DNA from: Hetaerina americana
Lineage: Eukaryota; Arthropoda; Insecta; Odonata; Calopterygidae
Reading direction: 5' to 3'
NCBI GenBank assembly: GCA_022747635.1
Contig: JAKTNV010000008.1
Span: 3,311,386 to 3,375,385 of the forward strand
DNA length: 64,000 nucleotides
Below are positions 10,981-22,262 of the stretch, in pieces. Within the stretch, counting starts at the first letter, position 1; every line of letters begins with the position of its first letter. The notes under the pieces are model-generated. The model worked only from the letters and a program-made list of their open reading frames with translations, was not told the DNA's origin and did not search any database. The position numbers and the translations under genes are program-made.

Positions 10981-11922
10981 CGAGGTGTGTTCAGAAAATT
11001 ACGGTTCTTTTTTTAATTTCGCGGGTTTGGAGAGTCCGCTTGTAAAATTTTTTTCATTACGTGGGTATATCGTTCATGCCCCTATAAAGTATGATAAAAT
11101 GTTCAGCTGTACTCATTATTTAGTTTGTTTGTGGCAGCCGCCTCTAGGTTAGACGTGTTTTCATGATCTCGGCGATTTCCGCTTGTTAAAAAAAATTGAT
11201 AAAAGAATTTCTATTAAATTTTGCGTAAAAAAATGGAATAAAGGGTAACAAAGTGTGTGAAATGTTAAAAAAGGCGAGTCTGCTATGAGCGAAACAAGAT
11301 TTTACGAGTGGGTTTCCAAGATGGCCATGAAGACGTTGAAGATGACGAAGACGTTGAAGATGACGAACGCCCCAGCTCATCAACAACCGATGAAAACGTG
11401 GAAAAAGTGAAAGAAACGGCTATGAATGATCGCCGAATCACAATCAGAGATCTCGCTGATGATGTTGGAACGTCGATTGGCTCATGCCACGAAATATTTT
11501 CGGATGTTTTGGGTTTGAAACAGCAAAATTTGTCCAAACAATTGTTGAATTTTGAACAAGAACAGCGGAAGCGAATGGAAGTTGCTCAATGGAATCACTA
11601 AATGAAGTCAACGACGATACAGAACTACTGAAACGTGTTATAACAACAGGTGACGAAACATGCGTTTACGGATATGACTTCGAACTAAGGCTAGATACAA
11701 CATCTTTGATCCATGTTTTACAACAAACGAAAATCGCCTCCCGCTCATAAAAACACGTCTAACCTTAGAGGCGGCTGCCACACACAAAGTATAAACAATT
11801 AATACAGCTGAAAATTTTATCATAATTTAGGGGCATGTATACCAACATGTTCAAAAATTGACAATCGGTCTCTCCAAATCCACGAAATTTAAAAATTCCC
11901 TTTCTTTTCCGAACACACCTCG
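10981..11922 (+). mobile_element. Mariner-like element, internally deleted
   Basis: Terminal repeats are CGAGGTGTGTTCAGAAAA at the left and, reversed, CGAGGTGTGTTCGGAAAAG at the right. TA lies before the left end, while the right flank reads TT, so the target duplication is altered. The interior encodes a mariner N-terminal half: an EDVEDDERP linker, then DRRITIRDLADDVGTSIGS and a helix-turn-helix (about 11330-11500). The first catalytic block TGDET follows at about 11649. The second and third Asp blocks are absent, and a frameshift lies near 11305. Confidence 0.8.
11308..11601 (+). pseudogene. Mariner transposase N-terminal fragment
   Basis: A 97-codon open stretch covering the acidic linker (with a short duplicated DEDVEDDE unit) and second helix-turn-helix of a mariner transposase. 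The usual length is near 345 residues. The DNA-binding region is recognisable but the catalytic triad is not, so it cannot encode an active enzyme. The start codon is arbitrary because the frame is shifted upstream. Confidence 0.7.
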
Positions 11923-12637
11923 TTTGTCATTCATTACCACATTTGCCTGAAAATTGACCAAAAACTTTCCAAGAAAATACGGCGGTCAGGAGAGTACATC
12001 GACCGAAAGTCCGACTACCATCTTCAACTGCTCTCTTCTTCGGGACGTGCCACGAGTAGCCGAGTCAGAGGGCGTAATACTATATTCAGGAAAGGCGGCA
12101 CCGGCGACACTCTTCGGGAGGTGAGCAAGCGGGAGTTTCGAGGGGAATCGACGAGTGCATCAAGGAGGACAGCTTTCTTCCCAACTTACTATAGCAGGAG
12201 AGGAAAGAGTAAGATCGCCGACGTTTATTTATGTTTTGCAGCGGGCCGGAGGTGCAGTCTCGGAACGCGGTCTTCAAGAGGCCCGACGGTGTGCTAATGC
12301 AACGGACCGGGTGCAGCCACTTCCCTCGATAAAGCATCGGCAGACACACGAGAATCGAGAGATGAAGGTGCGTGGTGCGGTTTGATGATAGAATGGGGTT
12401 GAATTACACGTGGAATCCGAAAAAGAGATGATACGGAGTCGCATACGGTGGAGAGGGTCTTCCAGCCGCCTCCAACAAGAGTGAATGATAGGGGGGGGGG
12501 GGGGGTTGCGAGCCCTGGAAATAGGTTCGGGTCACTTCCAAGAGCGGTTGGCGAGCACCTCTGTGGTCAACGGATGCAGGGAATGAAATTCACACCAGGG
12601 AGATATGAGTTTTCAGTCTTTGAGGAGAATCCCCATA
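11923..12637. other. Unassigned stretch with a poly-G run
   Basis: No gene seen. A run of about 17 G lies at 12490-12506. Confidence 0.5.
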
Positions 12638-13080
12638 CGAGGATTGTTATGTATATATTGAGTCTTGATAAAACTAAGTGCTTTTGGCACCATCTGACGT
12701 TTCCATTTGAAAGTTTGACCCTTTTAACGCTAACTTTCTTCAGAACATTTTGTCGTTTGATCATAACTTGTGTTGTTTGAAATGAATCGAAAATGTTGTC
12801 TCTGATTCAGCACCAAATGACTTCTTTTTATTCCCGTATATTAAGAAAAAATAGGGTGACCAATGATTTTCGGCGCCTGAAGAAGCCGTTGATGCATTGA
12901 AAAACCATGTTTTTGAGGCACCTCGATCGGAGTGGAAAAAGTGTGACGAAAATTGGTTCGACCGCATGCAATAAGTGTAATGATTGTTATGGAGAATTCT
13001 TCGAAAAACAATGAAGCCATTTTTAACAATAAATTGCTGTATTTTCATTATTAGTCTGAAAATGTAAATAGCAACCCTCG
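12638..13080 (+). mobile_element. Mariner-like element, 443 bp, internally deleted
   Basis: The element is flanked by TA on both sides (12636-12637 and 13081-13082). Terminal repeats are CGAGGATTGTTATGTATAT and, reversed, CGAGGGTTGCTATTTACAT. The interior retains only the transposase C-terminus on the plus strand: a decayed APNDFFLFPY block near 12810, then EAVDALKNHVFEAP, a WF-DRMQ block and DCYGEFFEKQ near 13005. Short enough to be moved in trans as a MITE-like copy. Confidence 0.8.
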
Positions 13081-14275
13081 TACAGCATATAGAACTCCAT
13101 TCGACAACACCGACATCATGGTCCGGAACATGATGCGAAATCGGACGAGGCATTAAAAGTGGGTGGATTCCGATATCAGGAAGCTAGCCCGTTCTTCCTA
13201 CTCCAATGTTATTCCCGAATCCGTGGAATATATCCACGCCAATACGTGCTTCCCTTCGTGACACGCCGAGGAAAGGGAAGAATCCGCTTTGGATTTCCGC
13301 TAATTCAGCGACTGCACCCCGTCCCTCTCTGGATGCTGACGAACGACAGAGTGGCACCTGCTGCGCTGAGCGGGAGGGCCTGCTGGAGACGGGAGTCTCC
13401 CATCCATTTGCCCGCAAGGGGTCAAGAGAAATCGTCTTGAGGGGGAGGGGGCGACTGACTTACGAACCGCCCCGGGCGAAGCAAACTCTGCACAGATGGA
13501 ATATTTAAGAGGCTAGAGTGATGGAGTAGAGTACCTGAGATGGAATTTCAAATAAGAAATCATGCAGACAGTACTACGTTCACTTGCAAGACATCTGGGA
13601 ACAAGAAAATAGACAAGCTAACAGTTCTGGCAAAGAGACTTTAGGGTTATGAAATATGGACCTTGTTTAGACGAGAGATGCATACGAGATTTCTAGTAAC
13701 GGTACTGGTGTCGGATGCTTGAGAGGCCTTGCGGAGAATATCGGGTGAGAAACACGGAATCGCACATAAGGGTAGGTGGACAGGTGACGTGCATTAGGAC
13801 GCAGAGGAGGGATATGTTGCCCTATCGCTTTAGTATCGAAGTGAATGACGCGTAAAACGATTCGTTAGATAACGTTCGCTTCGGCAGTCAATTTCACCCT
13901 CACTGAGGTCTCGCTTGTGCCTCGCTTGGGATGCTGCACCACAATTATCCCTTCTGTTTCGGAGTTAGACTAAAATGGCCTGTCTGGTCCTCAATATTTG
14001 ACTCGCCCATGCCATATTCGTGCTCGCAGCATCTCCCACTCCATTCAGTATTACACGATGCGATGAAGTGGGCTCGTCATCCAAGAAACGCGCAACTTCA
14101 CCTCGAAGCCCACTCCTCCGTTCCAAGGATTGATTGATTGGGGATGAGCAATCTTAGGACTGGAACACGCAAGAGAATGAATGAGTTATGACGAAATGGG
14201 CAAGCATCCCACTCCCAACCGCATACCGACCGTAAAAATTCCGTTCCGAATTCACGCCCGTCGTTCGCCAGTTGC
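13081..14275. other. Unassigned stretch
   Basis: No recognisable gene. A GC-enriched patch lies at about 13240-13470. A weak, unconvincing resemblance to an RTE C-terminus lies near 13600-13770. Confidence 0.45.
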
Positions 14276-14960
14276 GTAAAATGCGAAGGAATGGAAGCCG
14301 TTCCCGGGAAAGATCGAATCATTGCCGTCCCTCCGCCGGCGGTCTGAGCCGTCGGCGGCCACTATCGCACATCCCCCACTTGCGAGCGACCCCCATTCCG
14401 CCCCTTGCCTCCTCCAACCCACAGGGGTGGCGGCAACAGGTGGGCACACCTCCCGCCCAAACCCCCGGGAAAAGAGCATGGTGGGGGGGTGGCCAAAACG
14501 GGGAGGCCTCTCAAGCCACCCCCGCGCGCGAGCGGAGAGGGGGGTGGTGCGTGTGTGGACAGAGGGGTATAATAGCACCCGGGGTCGTGAGCCGGCACCG
14601 CGCCCCGCCCACACGCACCCCCGCTCCTCCCCCCACGCTTCACTCAAGCTGTCCCACGGACCACTTATCCTCATCGCGAGAGGGTGAGAACTGCGTGCGC
14701 TTGGGGTCGGTCGGGAGTTAATAATTGTAGGTTTTTCGGGGGCTGGCACGTCACGCCTCCCGCGTGCACCGGACGACACGGAAGCTCGAGGAAGGGGGGA
14801 GGAGGGTGCTCGAGGAACGGGGAGAAATCACCTCCCCCGCCTTCCGGTCCACCCTCCGAGGAGCGGTCGCCCGAACAGGCGCGAGGCGCAGCGCCGCGCC
14901 TCCGAGGAGTCAGACCCTTTTGCGGCTATTTCAATGGCGCAGGGGCCGTCGACTCATTTT
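14276..14960. other. GC-rich, CpG-containing block
   Basis: Dense CpG, poly-G/C runs and low-complexity frames open in several phases on both strands. No domain can be recognised, so no gene is called. Confidence 0.55.
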
Positions 14961-15410
14961 TTTTCTATCTCTAATAAGTTGATAAGGTCATTGTTTTCAA
15001 TGGCTCAAATCGAGTGCATATACGTGCTTGAGTCTCGCATATCCCACCTCCCGTGCCCTCACGCAGAAACGTGAGAGGGGATGTCGTAAAAGCAGTGGAC
15101 CAATTGGTCGTGGATGACAAAGTGGCATCCGGGTCGTCGTTTGTTCTCTTTCTGCTGTAGCCTCGGATTTTACGAGGGAAACTGATTCCTCATAGCGATC
15201 GGTCTTAGTCAATTTATTCTCCGTGATTTCCACTGTGGTCTTGCATGCCAATTCAAGGCGATTCAAGAATTATTCGTTTATCCGTTTAAATTCAAATGAT
15301 TTGTATTGATTTAATAGCTCATGCCATTAATGTAAACAATTCGCCAAGCCTTCCGTATGGAGCACGGCGCTCTATTGTTCTGAGACTTGGAACATTGAAA
15401 AAGTGGGCCA

Positions 15411-15790
15411 GGGATGAATAGAAACCTTGGAAATACGGTGCTGGAGGAAATGAGGAAGATTAAATGGAGAGACAAAATAAGGAACGTGAAACTACACAGA
15501 AGGGCAGAAGAGGAAAGGAACATATGGAGAAGTCTACGGCAAAGAAGAAAAAGATGGATTGGACACACATTGAGGCACAATGGATTGATTAGGAATACGA
15601 GATAATAGAAGGAAAAATAGAAGAGAAGATTCCACGAAGAAGACCAATAGATATAGGACAAATTAAAAAGGACGTAAAACAGAGGAGGCATCTGGGATTG
15701 AGGGAACTGGCATTAAATGGGGTAGAATGGAGGGCTGCAGCAAATCAACCCTAGGATTGAAATAATGAAGATGATGATTATGTCATGAAT
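15411..15790 (+). mobile_element. RTE-like LINE C-terminal fragment, second family
   Basis: The plus strand encodes IKWRDKIRNVK, then RRAEEERNIWRSLRQRRKRW, IGHTLRHNGLIRN and IPRRRPIDIGQIKKD. This follows the order of the C-terminal region of RTE-type LINE proteins (compare the KWTEKKTNEEVL block of copy E). It ends in AATAATGAAGATGATGATTA, a short-repeat tail typical of these LINEs. 5'-truncated, with a frameshift near 15605. Confidence 0.65.
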
Positions 15791-16119
15791 GTAATCGTTG
15801 CGTTTCCTACGCTTCCAATTAACGACTTCCTATAACATGCAACGCTTCCTGTTCGCCCACAACGATGCATTTACGTGGAGGTCTCACGAACTGAAGAAAC
15901 GCCGCTTATCAATCGCTTCATTCGAAATTCACCTCACTACACTCATTCTATGAGTCCTAGACTAATCATTAGATGGAGGTTCGCAGGTCGGACTCCTCAC
16001 GGCTCTGCAGGAGATCGGGGTTACTTATTTCGAGTACATGGCTTCCGCAACACAAAATACGTGGGTGGAAAATGCTGAAAATGATGAAAATCAGAAAGAT
16101 ACCAGCTAGATTTATTACG

Positions 16120-16715
16120 TATGGTTAGGCAACGATTTAGAAAAAAAACATGATTAATTAAAACCGTTTCCCGGAAGCGGATGCAGGCTCTGATCAAATT
16201 TCGATAATGATTAGGTGTAGCGTCTGATCCAAAAATATAACACATGGAAGATAGTTTAGGTAATGAAACGTAGAAGCAATACCCGTATTGACAATTATGG
16301 AGACCTCAAAAATCCTAGGAGAAAGTTATGAGTGAGGACATGGAACTATGTGCTCTAGAGAAAAAATTGAAAAGAAATGAAAGAAAGGATATCAAAAGCC
16401 GCGACACAAGTTAAAAGACCTGTGAGCAGGAAATGGTCAAGGAAGCCATGGATTTGAGATTAAATGCTAAGAATGATGGACGAGAGAAAGAAATGCAAGG
16501 AAGTAACATAGAGTTAGAACGCAGTCAAGAGAGTTCAATATTAAACTGAGACCCGAAACAAATAGGGCGAAATAATCCTTGTGGATGACACATTGCAAGG
16601 ATATGGAACGTTTAGAGAGGAAGGGTGAAATTGGTTTACCAATCAAAGAGATAAAAGCACTGTTAAGTAAAATGAAAAGGGAACGGAGTAAACAACACTA
16701 GACCCTGGTGACCGA
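16120..16715 (+). mobile_element. Decayed RTE-like LINE, linker region
   Basis: Around 16580-16700 the plus strand reads WMTHCKDMERLERKGEIG followed by a KALLSKMKRERS segment. This lines up with the CENMESLQRKGEIGAL region of RTE copy E. Many stops and shifts, so an old copy. Confidence 0.55.
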
Positions 16716-17529
16716 TGCAATTGATTGCATTCCGAAACTTGAAATGGCTGCTAAATATTCCAATGAGTTATTTGCCAGCATGGATGATGGAACAACGTCA
16801 GTGCTCCATTCGGCCGAAACAAGTGGGAGGGAATGGCTCTCTTCCGCCACCGTACCCATACACATAGTATATAGAGCTCCACGTTCCTTAGCACGGTAAA
16901 CAAATAATTGCTGGGTACTCACGGAGGTTGGATGCCAACATGCTGAAAAACGCTACTCACCTGAAAAGAGAAAGAGAAACGAAATCAGAGCGGAACATGG
17001 CAAACCACTACACCAGACACACATTGAATCACAAACGCTACCGCGGGGGGCCTCGCCCATTGCCAATAAAACAAACACTGCCTCCGCTTCCCAGACAACG
17101 GCCGAAAACATCATTTAGACAACTTCCCCATATCACAATCATCTCCCTCCAGCCGACTTAATCAGAGCACGGCCTCTCCTCTTCCACCCTAGCCATCCGC
17201 TCCCTCCACTCCATGCAACATCCTGACAGAAGACTGATAAAAGATTCTTCGGCCGACTGGTAAGAAAGGAAAAGCATTGCAAGCAAATAAAGATAAGTCA
17301 AGACAAATATTATTTTAACCAGGAAAGATTCAAGGAATAGGGAAGGCAAGTGAAGCGGAACTATATGATAAGGGCATTTGGCCAGGAAGCAATGGCATGG
17401 AAAGAGAAAATGACGCAGAAGAGGAAACTTTTGATGCAACAATTTCAGATTGTTGCAATGAAATGCACATTACGCGGATGACTCCGTTAAAAGTTACTGT
17501 TGCGGCATCTCCCACATGTTTCTTTGGAA
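16716..17529. other. Unassigned stretch, possibly inserted in an old RTE copy
   Basis: No recognisable gene. RTE-like coding is seen on both sides (up to 16715 and from 17530) in the same orientation and order, so this may be an insertion or unreadable decayed RTE sequence. Confidence 0.4.
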
Positions 17530-17645
17530 ATACGAAAGTTTTGGTCCAGGCTTAAACAATGGCGAGATAATTAGGGCATTCAGGGAATTGAAATCAAATT
17601 AGGCCGTGAAGGTGGACGAAATTCCCGCCAAATTGAGTCCAAGAG
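17530..17645 (+). mobile_element. Decayed RTE-like LINE, start of RT region
   Basis: The plus strand reads GPGLNNGEIIRAFRELKSN, a stop, then AVKVDEIPAKL. This matches the GPGILDNEIERALREMKLNK region and following residues of RTE copy E. Confidence 0.6.
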
Positions 17646-17848
17646 GGTTATATAAATATATACACACATATATATTTACGGATTATACAAATACATGTAT
17701 TTAACTTTCATTTCTTAAAAAAAATGGTCGTTTCTTTGGATGAAAACATATATGTATATATATATATATATGTATGTATAAATATTTATTTATATAAATA
17801 TATATACACACACATACACACGCCCACATATGATTATACGAGTATATA

Positions 17849-17940
17849 CGAGGGTGGTCTGAAAAGTTTCCGACCTCATAAAATTTCAGAAAAAATGTCT
17901 TGTGTTTTTGTTAGGTCGGCAAATTTTCCGACCACTCTCG
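17849..17940. mobile_element. 92-bp mariner-derived MITE
   Basis: Inverted ends are CGAGGGTGGTCTGAAAAGTT and, reversed, CGAGAGTGGTCGGAAAATTT, with AGGTCGG-type inner arms. Preceded by TA at 17847-17848. Only about 30 bases separate the arms. It lies between (TA)-rich tracts and less than 100 bases from an intact mariner with a different terminal repeat. Confidence 0.75.
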
Positions 17941-17946
17941 AATGTG

Positions 17947-17949
<3 letters not shown>

Positions 17950-18022
<73 letters not shown>
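17950..18022. repeat. (TA)n microsatellite, left flank of intact mariner
   Basis: About 36 TA units. The mariner begins directly after its last TA. The tract continues on the other side at 19356-19382, so the transposon sits inside one original (TA)n array. Confidence 0.97.
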
Positions 18023-18023
<1 letters not shown>

Positions 18024-19355
18024 TACCTTGATCAAAAATTTCCCGGAATTTATTCAGAAAATTAAAAATACAAGTTTATTCATCTAAATCTATATTGTCC
18101 CCTTCAAAGTAATCCCCATCGACTGCAACACACTTATGCCAGCGCTTGATCCAATCCTCGAAACATTTTTTATATTCGGTTTTCGGTATGTCCATCAGTG
18201 CTTCCTGCGATTTTTCCATTACTCCCTCTCGGCTGCTAAAACGCGTTCCCCGTAATGGTTTTTTAACTCGATTGAACAGAAAGAAGTCACAGGGAGCCAA
18301 ATCAGGTGAATTCGGTGGCTGTTGGATGGTATTTGTTGCATTTTTCGTCAAAAAATTACGAATAATGATAGCACTGTGCGACGGTGCGTTATCATGGTGC
18401 AAAATCCACGAGTTTTCTGCCCACATTTCTGGTCTCTTTCGGCGAATTGCTTCACGCAAACGTCTCATAACGCCCAAATAATACTCTTTGTTTACTGTCT
18501 GGCCTTCTGGCAAAAATTCATGATGCACTACACCGTTGTAATCCATGAAAACCGTCAGCATTGCCTTCTTTTTTGACTGAAAACGACGTGGTTTTTTCGG
18601 TCTCGGCTCATTTGGTGAACGCCATTCACTTGCCTGATGTCTGGATTGCGTGTCGTACTCATAAACCCACGTCTCGTCTCCAGTAATGATCCTTTTGATG
18701 AATGTGGGATCGGATTCAGCCTCGCAAATCATGTCTTTTGCGACGTCAACACGGTCTCTTTTTTGCATGAAATTGAGGTCTTTTGGCACCAACTTTGCTG
18801 CTACACGACGGAAACCCAAATCATTAACCACAATGTCTTGAGCGGATCCATAGGCAATGTTCAAGTCCTCCGCTATTTCTCTGATGGTTAATTTGCGGTT
18901 ATTGACCAACATTTCTTTTACTTTATCAATTTTTTCACCGACTTTCGATGTCGATGGTCTGCCACTGCGTTCATCATCTTCGATTGACTCACGACCACTT
19001 CTGAACCGCTCGTGCCACTGGTAAACGACCGTTTTTTTTAGAGAATCGTTGCCGAAACACTTTTCCAACATTTCCAACGTCCGTGCGCCACTAAATCCGT
19101 TTTTTAGGCAAAATTTAATACAAGTTCGTTGTTGCAAATTTAAATCCATTTCTGAAATTGTAAAAAATCGCCAACACACACAGAGATAGATGTACTCTTG
19201 GCTACGTAACTTTTGCAAATGTCAAGTTATAACACTAAGATTTAAAGGGAATATCAACAACAGATGTACCAATTTAACAAAAAAAAACAGAACTCAAATC
19301 GGAACGATGGGAGCGCCACACGGTGGTTATTCCGGGAACATTTTGATCAAGGTAG
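18023..19355 (-). mobile_element. Apparently intact mariner transposon, 1,333 bp
   Basis: Ends are CTACCTTGATCAAAAATTTC at the left and, reversed, CTACCTTGATCAAAATGTTC at the right, both running into a CCCGGAAT block. This gives inverted terminal repeats of about 28 bp with one or two mismatches. TA flanks both ends, as expected for mariner, here inside a (TA)n tract. The length and single uninterrupted transposase frame match complete mariners. No internal deletion, stop or shift is visible. Confidence 0.92.
18076..19149 (-). CDS. Mariner transposase, DD34D, full length (357 aa)
   Basis: The enzyme cuts and pastes the element at TA sites. I chose the ATG at 19149 (MDLNLQQRTC) because it gives 357 residues, near the family norm. 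The open frame extends 23 codons upstream, but those residues (from 19218) do not look like transposase. Residues 1-55 form the first helix-turn-helix, GRPS lies at 63-66, and the second helix-turn-helix spans about 84-112. The catalytic triad is D158 (TGDETWVYEYD), D253 (HHDNAPSH) and D288 (SPDLAPCDFF), with exactly 34 residues between the last two. The C-terminal W.KRWHKCVAVDGDYFEGD block is complete. An active enzyme is plausible from sequence alone, but activity is inferred. Confidence 0.93.
   Translation of the reverse strand: MDLNLQQRTCIKFCLKNGFSGARTLEMLEKCFGNDSLKKTVVYQWHERFRSGRESIEDDERSGRPSTSKVGEKIDKVKEMLVNNRKLTIREIAEDLNIAYGSAQDIVVNDLGFRRVAAKLVPKDLNFMQKRDRVDVAKDMICEAESDPTFIKRIITGDETWVYEYDTQSRHQASEWRSPNEPRPKKPRRFQSKKKAMLTVFMDYNGVVHHEFLPEGQTVNKEYYLGVMRRLREAIRRKRPEMWAENSWILHHDNAPSHSAIIIRNFLTKNATNTIQQPPNSPDLAPCDFFLFNRVKKPLRGTRFSSREGVMEKSQEALMDIPKTEYKKCFEDWIKRWHKCVAVDGDYFEGDNIDLDE

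Positions 19356-19383
<28 letters not shown>
19356..19383. repeat. (TA)n microsatellite, right flank of intact mariner
   Basis: About 13 TA units directly following the mariner. It then runs into an ATT-repeat tail (19384-19394) that belongs to the 3' end of minus-strand RTE copy A. Confidence 0.95.
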
Positions 19384-19387
<4 letters not shown>

Positions 19388-19483
19388 TTATTATTAGGTA
19401 ATCTACCGGTTAAGGTAGGTTTTTGGAAGGACATAATTCTATTTAAATAATTTGGGACCCCTAGCAAAACACAACATCCTACT

Positions 19484-20239
19484 TTACATCAGGTCCCTCT
19501 TCAGCTCTGAGTACTTTCTTCCTCCCTTCATCCCGTCCAACATCCCTATCCTGTTCCTTCCCTTTCCTCGTTTGTCTGACATTTTCCCCTCAATTACAGT
19601 CTTCAACATCCCACTGCCGGTCAATACCCCCATCATCCACTTTTCCTGCCTCCATAGGATTGCTCCCAACAAACCCCTCTCCTCGCCCACCTTACCAAGT
19701 ACTTCCTCGTTTGTTTTCTTCTCTGTCCATTTCACCTTCTCCATTCTTCTCCACACCCACATTTCAAAAGCCTCCAACCTATGTCTATCCTCCAGCTTCA
19801 ATGGCCACGTTTCCGCGCAGAACATAGCTACGCTCCATATCCAAGTTTTTACGGGTCTTTTCTTAACATCCGTACTCAACGTCCCCGTCATCAACTCCCT
19901 CCTCCTTGCGAAAGCTTCTTTGCCCAGCGAAATTATTCTCCTTACGTCCCTACTACTTTGACCGTGTTGGTCAAAAATACTTCCGAGATACGTAAACTGT
20001 TCTACCTGCTCTAGGTTTTGCCCTCCTATTTTAATGTTAAGCTTAGATTTTTTCTTTCTAGAAAATCGCATAACCTTTGTTTTATTAACATTGAATCTCA
20101 TCCCATACCTGTCGAACTGAATTTCCAATTCACTAAGCAATGCTTTCAGCCCCTTGGCTGACTGACAAACTAAAGCTTGGTCATCAGCAAACCTAACTGA
20201 TTTTAAGAATTCCCCGACCACTTTCATTCCTACTTCCAC
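19484..20239 (-). pseudogene. RTE LINE copy A, RT palm/thumb and C-terminal region
   Basis: A 251-codon frame with RFADDQALV (motif C) near its start, INKTKVMRFS-equivalent residues (here NVNKTKVMRFS), and the C-terminal blocks ETWPLKLEDRHRLEAFE and KVKWTEKKTNEEVL. It ends with RKYSELKRDLM like the other copies. It is the last part of a broken element and lacks motif A and the endonuclease, so it would not make a working enzyme. Confidence 0.88.
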
Positions 20240-20460
20240 GTCTTCTTATGCCTCTTTGATCATTTCCTCTATATACAGGTTGAACAGCAACGGTGATAAT
20301 GGGCAACCCTGCCTTACTCCCCTTCCTAAAACTGCCCATCCGGTCTCCCCGTTCCCCACTCGCACCTGAGCAGTCTGAGACATGGAAAGGTTGCGGATTG
20401 GCCTCCTTTCCCTCAAATCTATTCTTCTTTTCTGCAATATACTCATTAGTTTTCCCCAAT

Positions 20461-21111
20461 TCATTCTATCAAACGCTTTTTTTCGAAATCTACCAAACAG
20501 GCAAATACCTCCTGGTTGTATTCTATATTCCTCTCGATTAACAATCTCATTACTGCAATGTCATCACGCGTACGTCTCCCCTTCCTAAACCCAAACTGAT
20601 TATCCCCTAAGTAATCATTTGCCCTACTCTCTATCCTTTTGTTTATGATCCTGAGAACAACTTTAGCTGCGTGGGATATCAAACTTATTGTCCTATAGTC
20701 CTCCCTTGATGTCCTGTAGTCATCACATGATGTAGCCTTTACCTTTTTCGGAATAGGAACTAACATTGATCTCACAAAGTCTTCCGGCCAGATTCCCTCC
20801 TCATAAATACTACGAATCAGCCAATATAGCCTCTTCCTCCCACCTTTTCCTAAGCATTTCAATAGTTCCACGGGAATGTTATCCACCCCCACGGACTTAT
20901 TTAGTTTCATCTCCCTTAATGCCCTTTCTATCTCCTTGTCTAGTATTCCTGGACCTAAGCTATCTTCCTCTACGTCATATTCTTTTTCAACGTCTAACTT
21001 TGTTGGTCTAAGTTCTTTACTATACAGTTCTTCTATATACTCCTTCCATCTCTCTTGGATCTTTCCTGCGTCAACTATTATCTTACCCGCCTTATCTTTA
21101 TCTGTTAGCAT
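20461..21111 (-). pseudogene. RTE LINE copy A, N-terminal RT region
   Basis: A 216-codon frame matching residues about 460-665 of copy E. It includes GVDNIPVELLKCLGKGG, FGFRKGRRTRDDIAVM and the start of RT motif A (EVFACLVDFE). It has a five-residue duplication (CDDYRTSREDYRT), and the frame is lost right after motif A by a single-base gain in the KKAFD codons. A clear pseudogene segment. Confidence 0.88.
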
Positions 21112-21482
21112 AAATTTTAAAAGTTAGATTTTAATTTTCTTTACAGCGCACCAATTTCACCCTTCCTCTGCAGACTTTTCATATCCTCGCACTGCGTCTT
21201 CCACCATGCTTATTTTGCTTTATTTGTTGCCCGCCTCAATTTATTGTTTAACTCTTTTTACTTAATTTTACCTAACTCTGTATTTACATTCTTCCATTTT
21301 CACCGCTCATCCATCTTTGTAATCATCTCATCCGTGATCCATGGTTTCCTAGTCCTTTTAGCGTTAACGGTTCCAATAGTGTCTTTTGCGGCTTTATACA
21401 ACCCTTTCTTAAAACATTCCCATTTTTATTCGACAGAACTTAGCTCTTTACCAACCTCCATGGTTTCCTCTATCGCCTGTTT

Positions 21483-21986
21483 CTATTCCTTCCTTTCCAA
21501 ACCATTTAATGCTTCTATATTCCATTTTCTAACTCGCCGCCCCTGCCTTATCTTTTTGTAACGGACGCTACATTTCATAACAACTAAATTGTGGTCAGAG
21601 TCCGCATCCGCTCCCGGGAAGCTGTGTGAATTTATCACACTGTTCCTAAACCTGTGTTTAACCAGAATATCATCTAGCTGATACCTTTCTGAGTCACCTG
21701 GCATTTTCCATGTATACCTGCGTCTTTTGTGGTGTCTAAAAAAAGTGTTGGTGATGACTAACCCCTGTCTTCTGCAGAATTCAACTGCTTTCTCCCCGCG
21801 GTCATTCCTCGTACCTAAACCGTAGTCCCCCACCTCATCACCATTTCTTCCTTCGCCTACCGTCTCATTCCAATCCCCCATCACTATCAAATGTTTCCCA
21901 GCAGAAACACACGCGATTACGTCCGATATATGATCGTATATCCTATCGACCTCTTCTTCCTTATGGTTGCTCGGTGGCATGTACAC
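21483..21986 (-). pseudogene. RTE LINE copy A, endonuclease C-terminal half
   Basis: A 167-codon frame matching copy E residues about 163-328. It contains IVMGDWNETVGEGR (active-site Asp and Asn), RYTWKMPGDSERYQLDDILV and ADSDHNLVV (the SDH box of APE-type endonucleases). The N-terminal third of the endonuclease is missing, cut at a mariner fragment at about 21983. Confidence 0.88.
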
Positions 21987-22145
21987 GGTTCGTCCGGAAA
22001 ATAAGTGTACTGAGCTCAGGAAAAAAAAATTATTACACTTTTAGATATCTTAAGCTAATATTCCTCAAAGTAGGACCCTTGTTAGTCGATACACTTGTTC
22101 CAGCGGCGTTCCCATTCCTGGAACGCTCCCGCGAAGCGGAATATG
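21983..22145 (-). mobile_element. Mariner-like transposase C-terminal scrap
   Basis: The minus strand reads AFQEWERRWNKCID, a stop, then QGSYFEEY, the typical mariner C-terminal block. The minus strand runs on to GTTCGTCCGGAAAATAAGTG-type sequence near 21990, likely a terminal repeat. Confidence 0.65.
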
Positions 22146-22195
22146 ATCGGAACGCACAAGCCCTTCCACCATGTCAAGGTTGTAGTCCAGGGAGG

Positions 22196-22198
<3 letters not shown>
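22146..22198 (-). mobile_element. RTE LINE 5' leader fragment
   Basis: About 50 bases match, on the minus strand, the first 60 bases of RTE copy E (GGACTACAACCTTGAC..., followed by GTGGAAGGGCTTGTGCGTTC). They abut a (TA)n tract exactly as the 5' end of copy E does at 41744. Confidence 0.75.

Positions 22199-22262
<64 letters not shown>

Larger units (their letters stand above)
19384..21982 (-). mobile_element. RTE-type LINE copy A, 5'-truncated, decayed
   Basis: The minus strand carries the family from the middle of the endonuclease (YMPPSNHKEEEVDRIYD) through reverse transcriptase to the 3' end CCTACCTTAACCGGTAGATT. It finishes in an AAT-repeat tail. Three open pieces (21986-21483, 21111-20461, 20239-19484) are separated by shifts and stops. 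RT motif C is FADDQALV. More diverged from copy E than copies B and D are. Confidence 0.92.

Noticed and set aside
13560..13790. Weak similarity to an RTE C-terminus (ALRRISGEKHG after a decayed WTL-RRE block)
   Set aside because: Too short and broken to separate from chance. A profile search with RTE models would decide.
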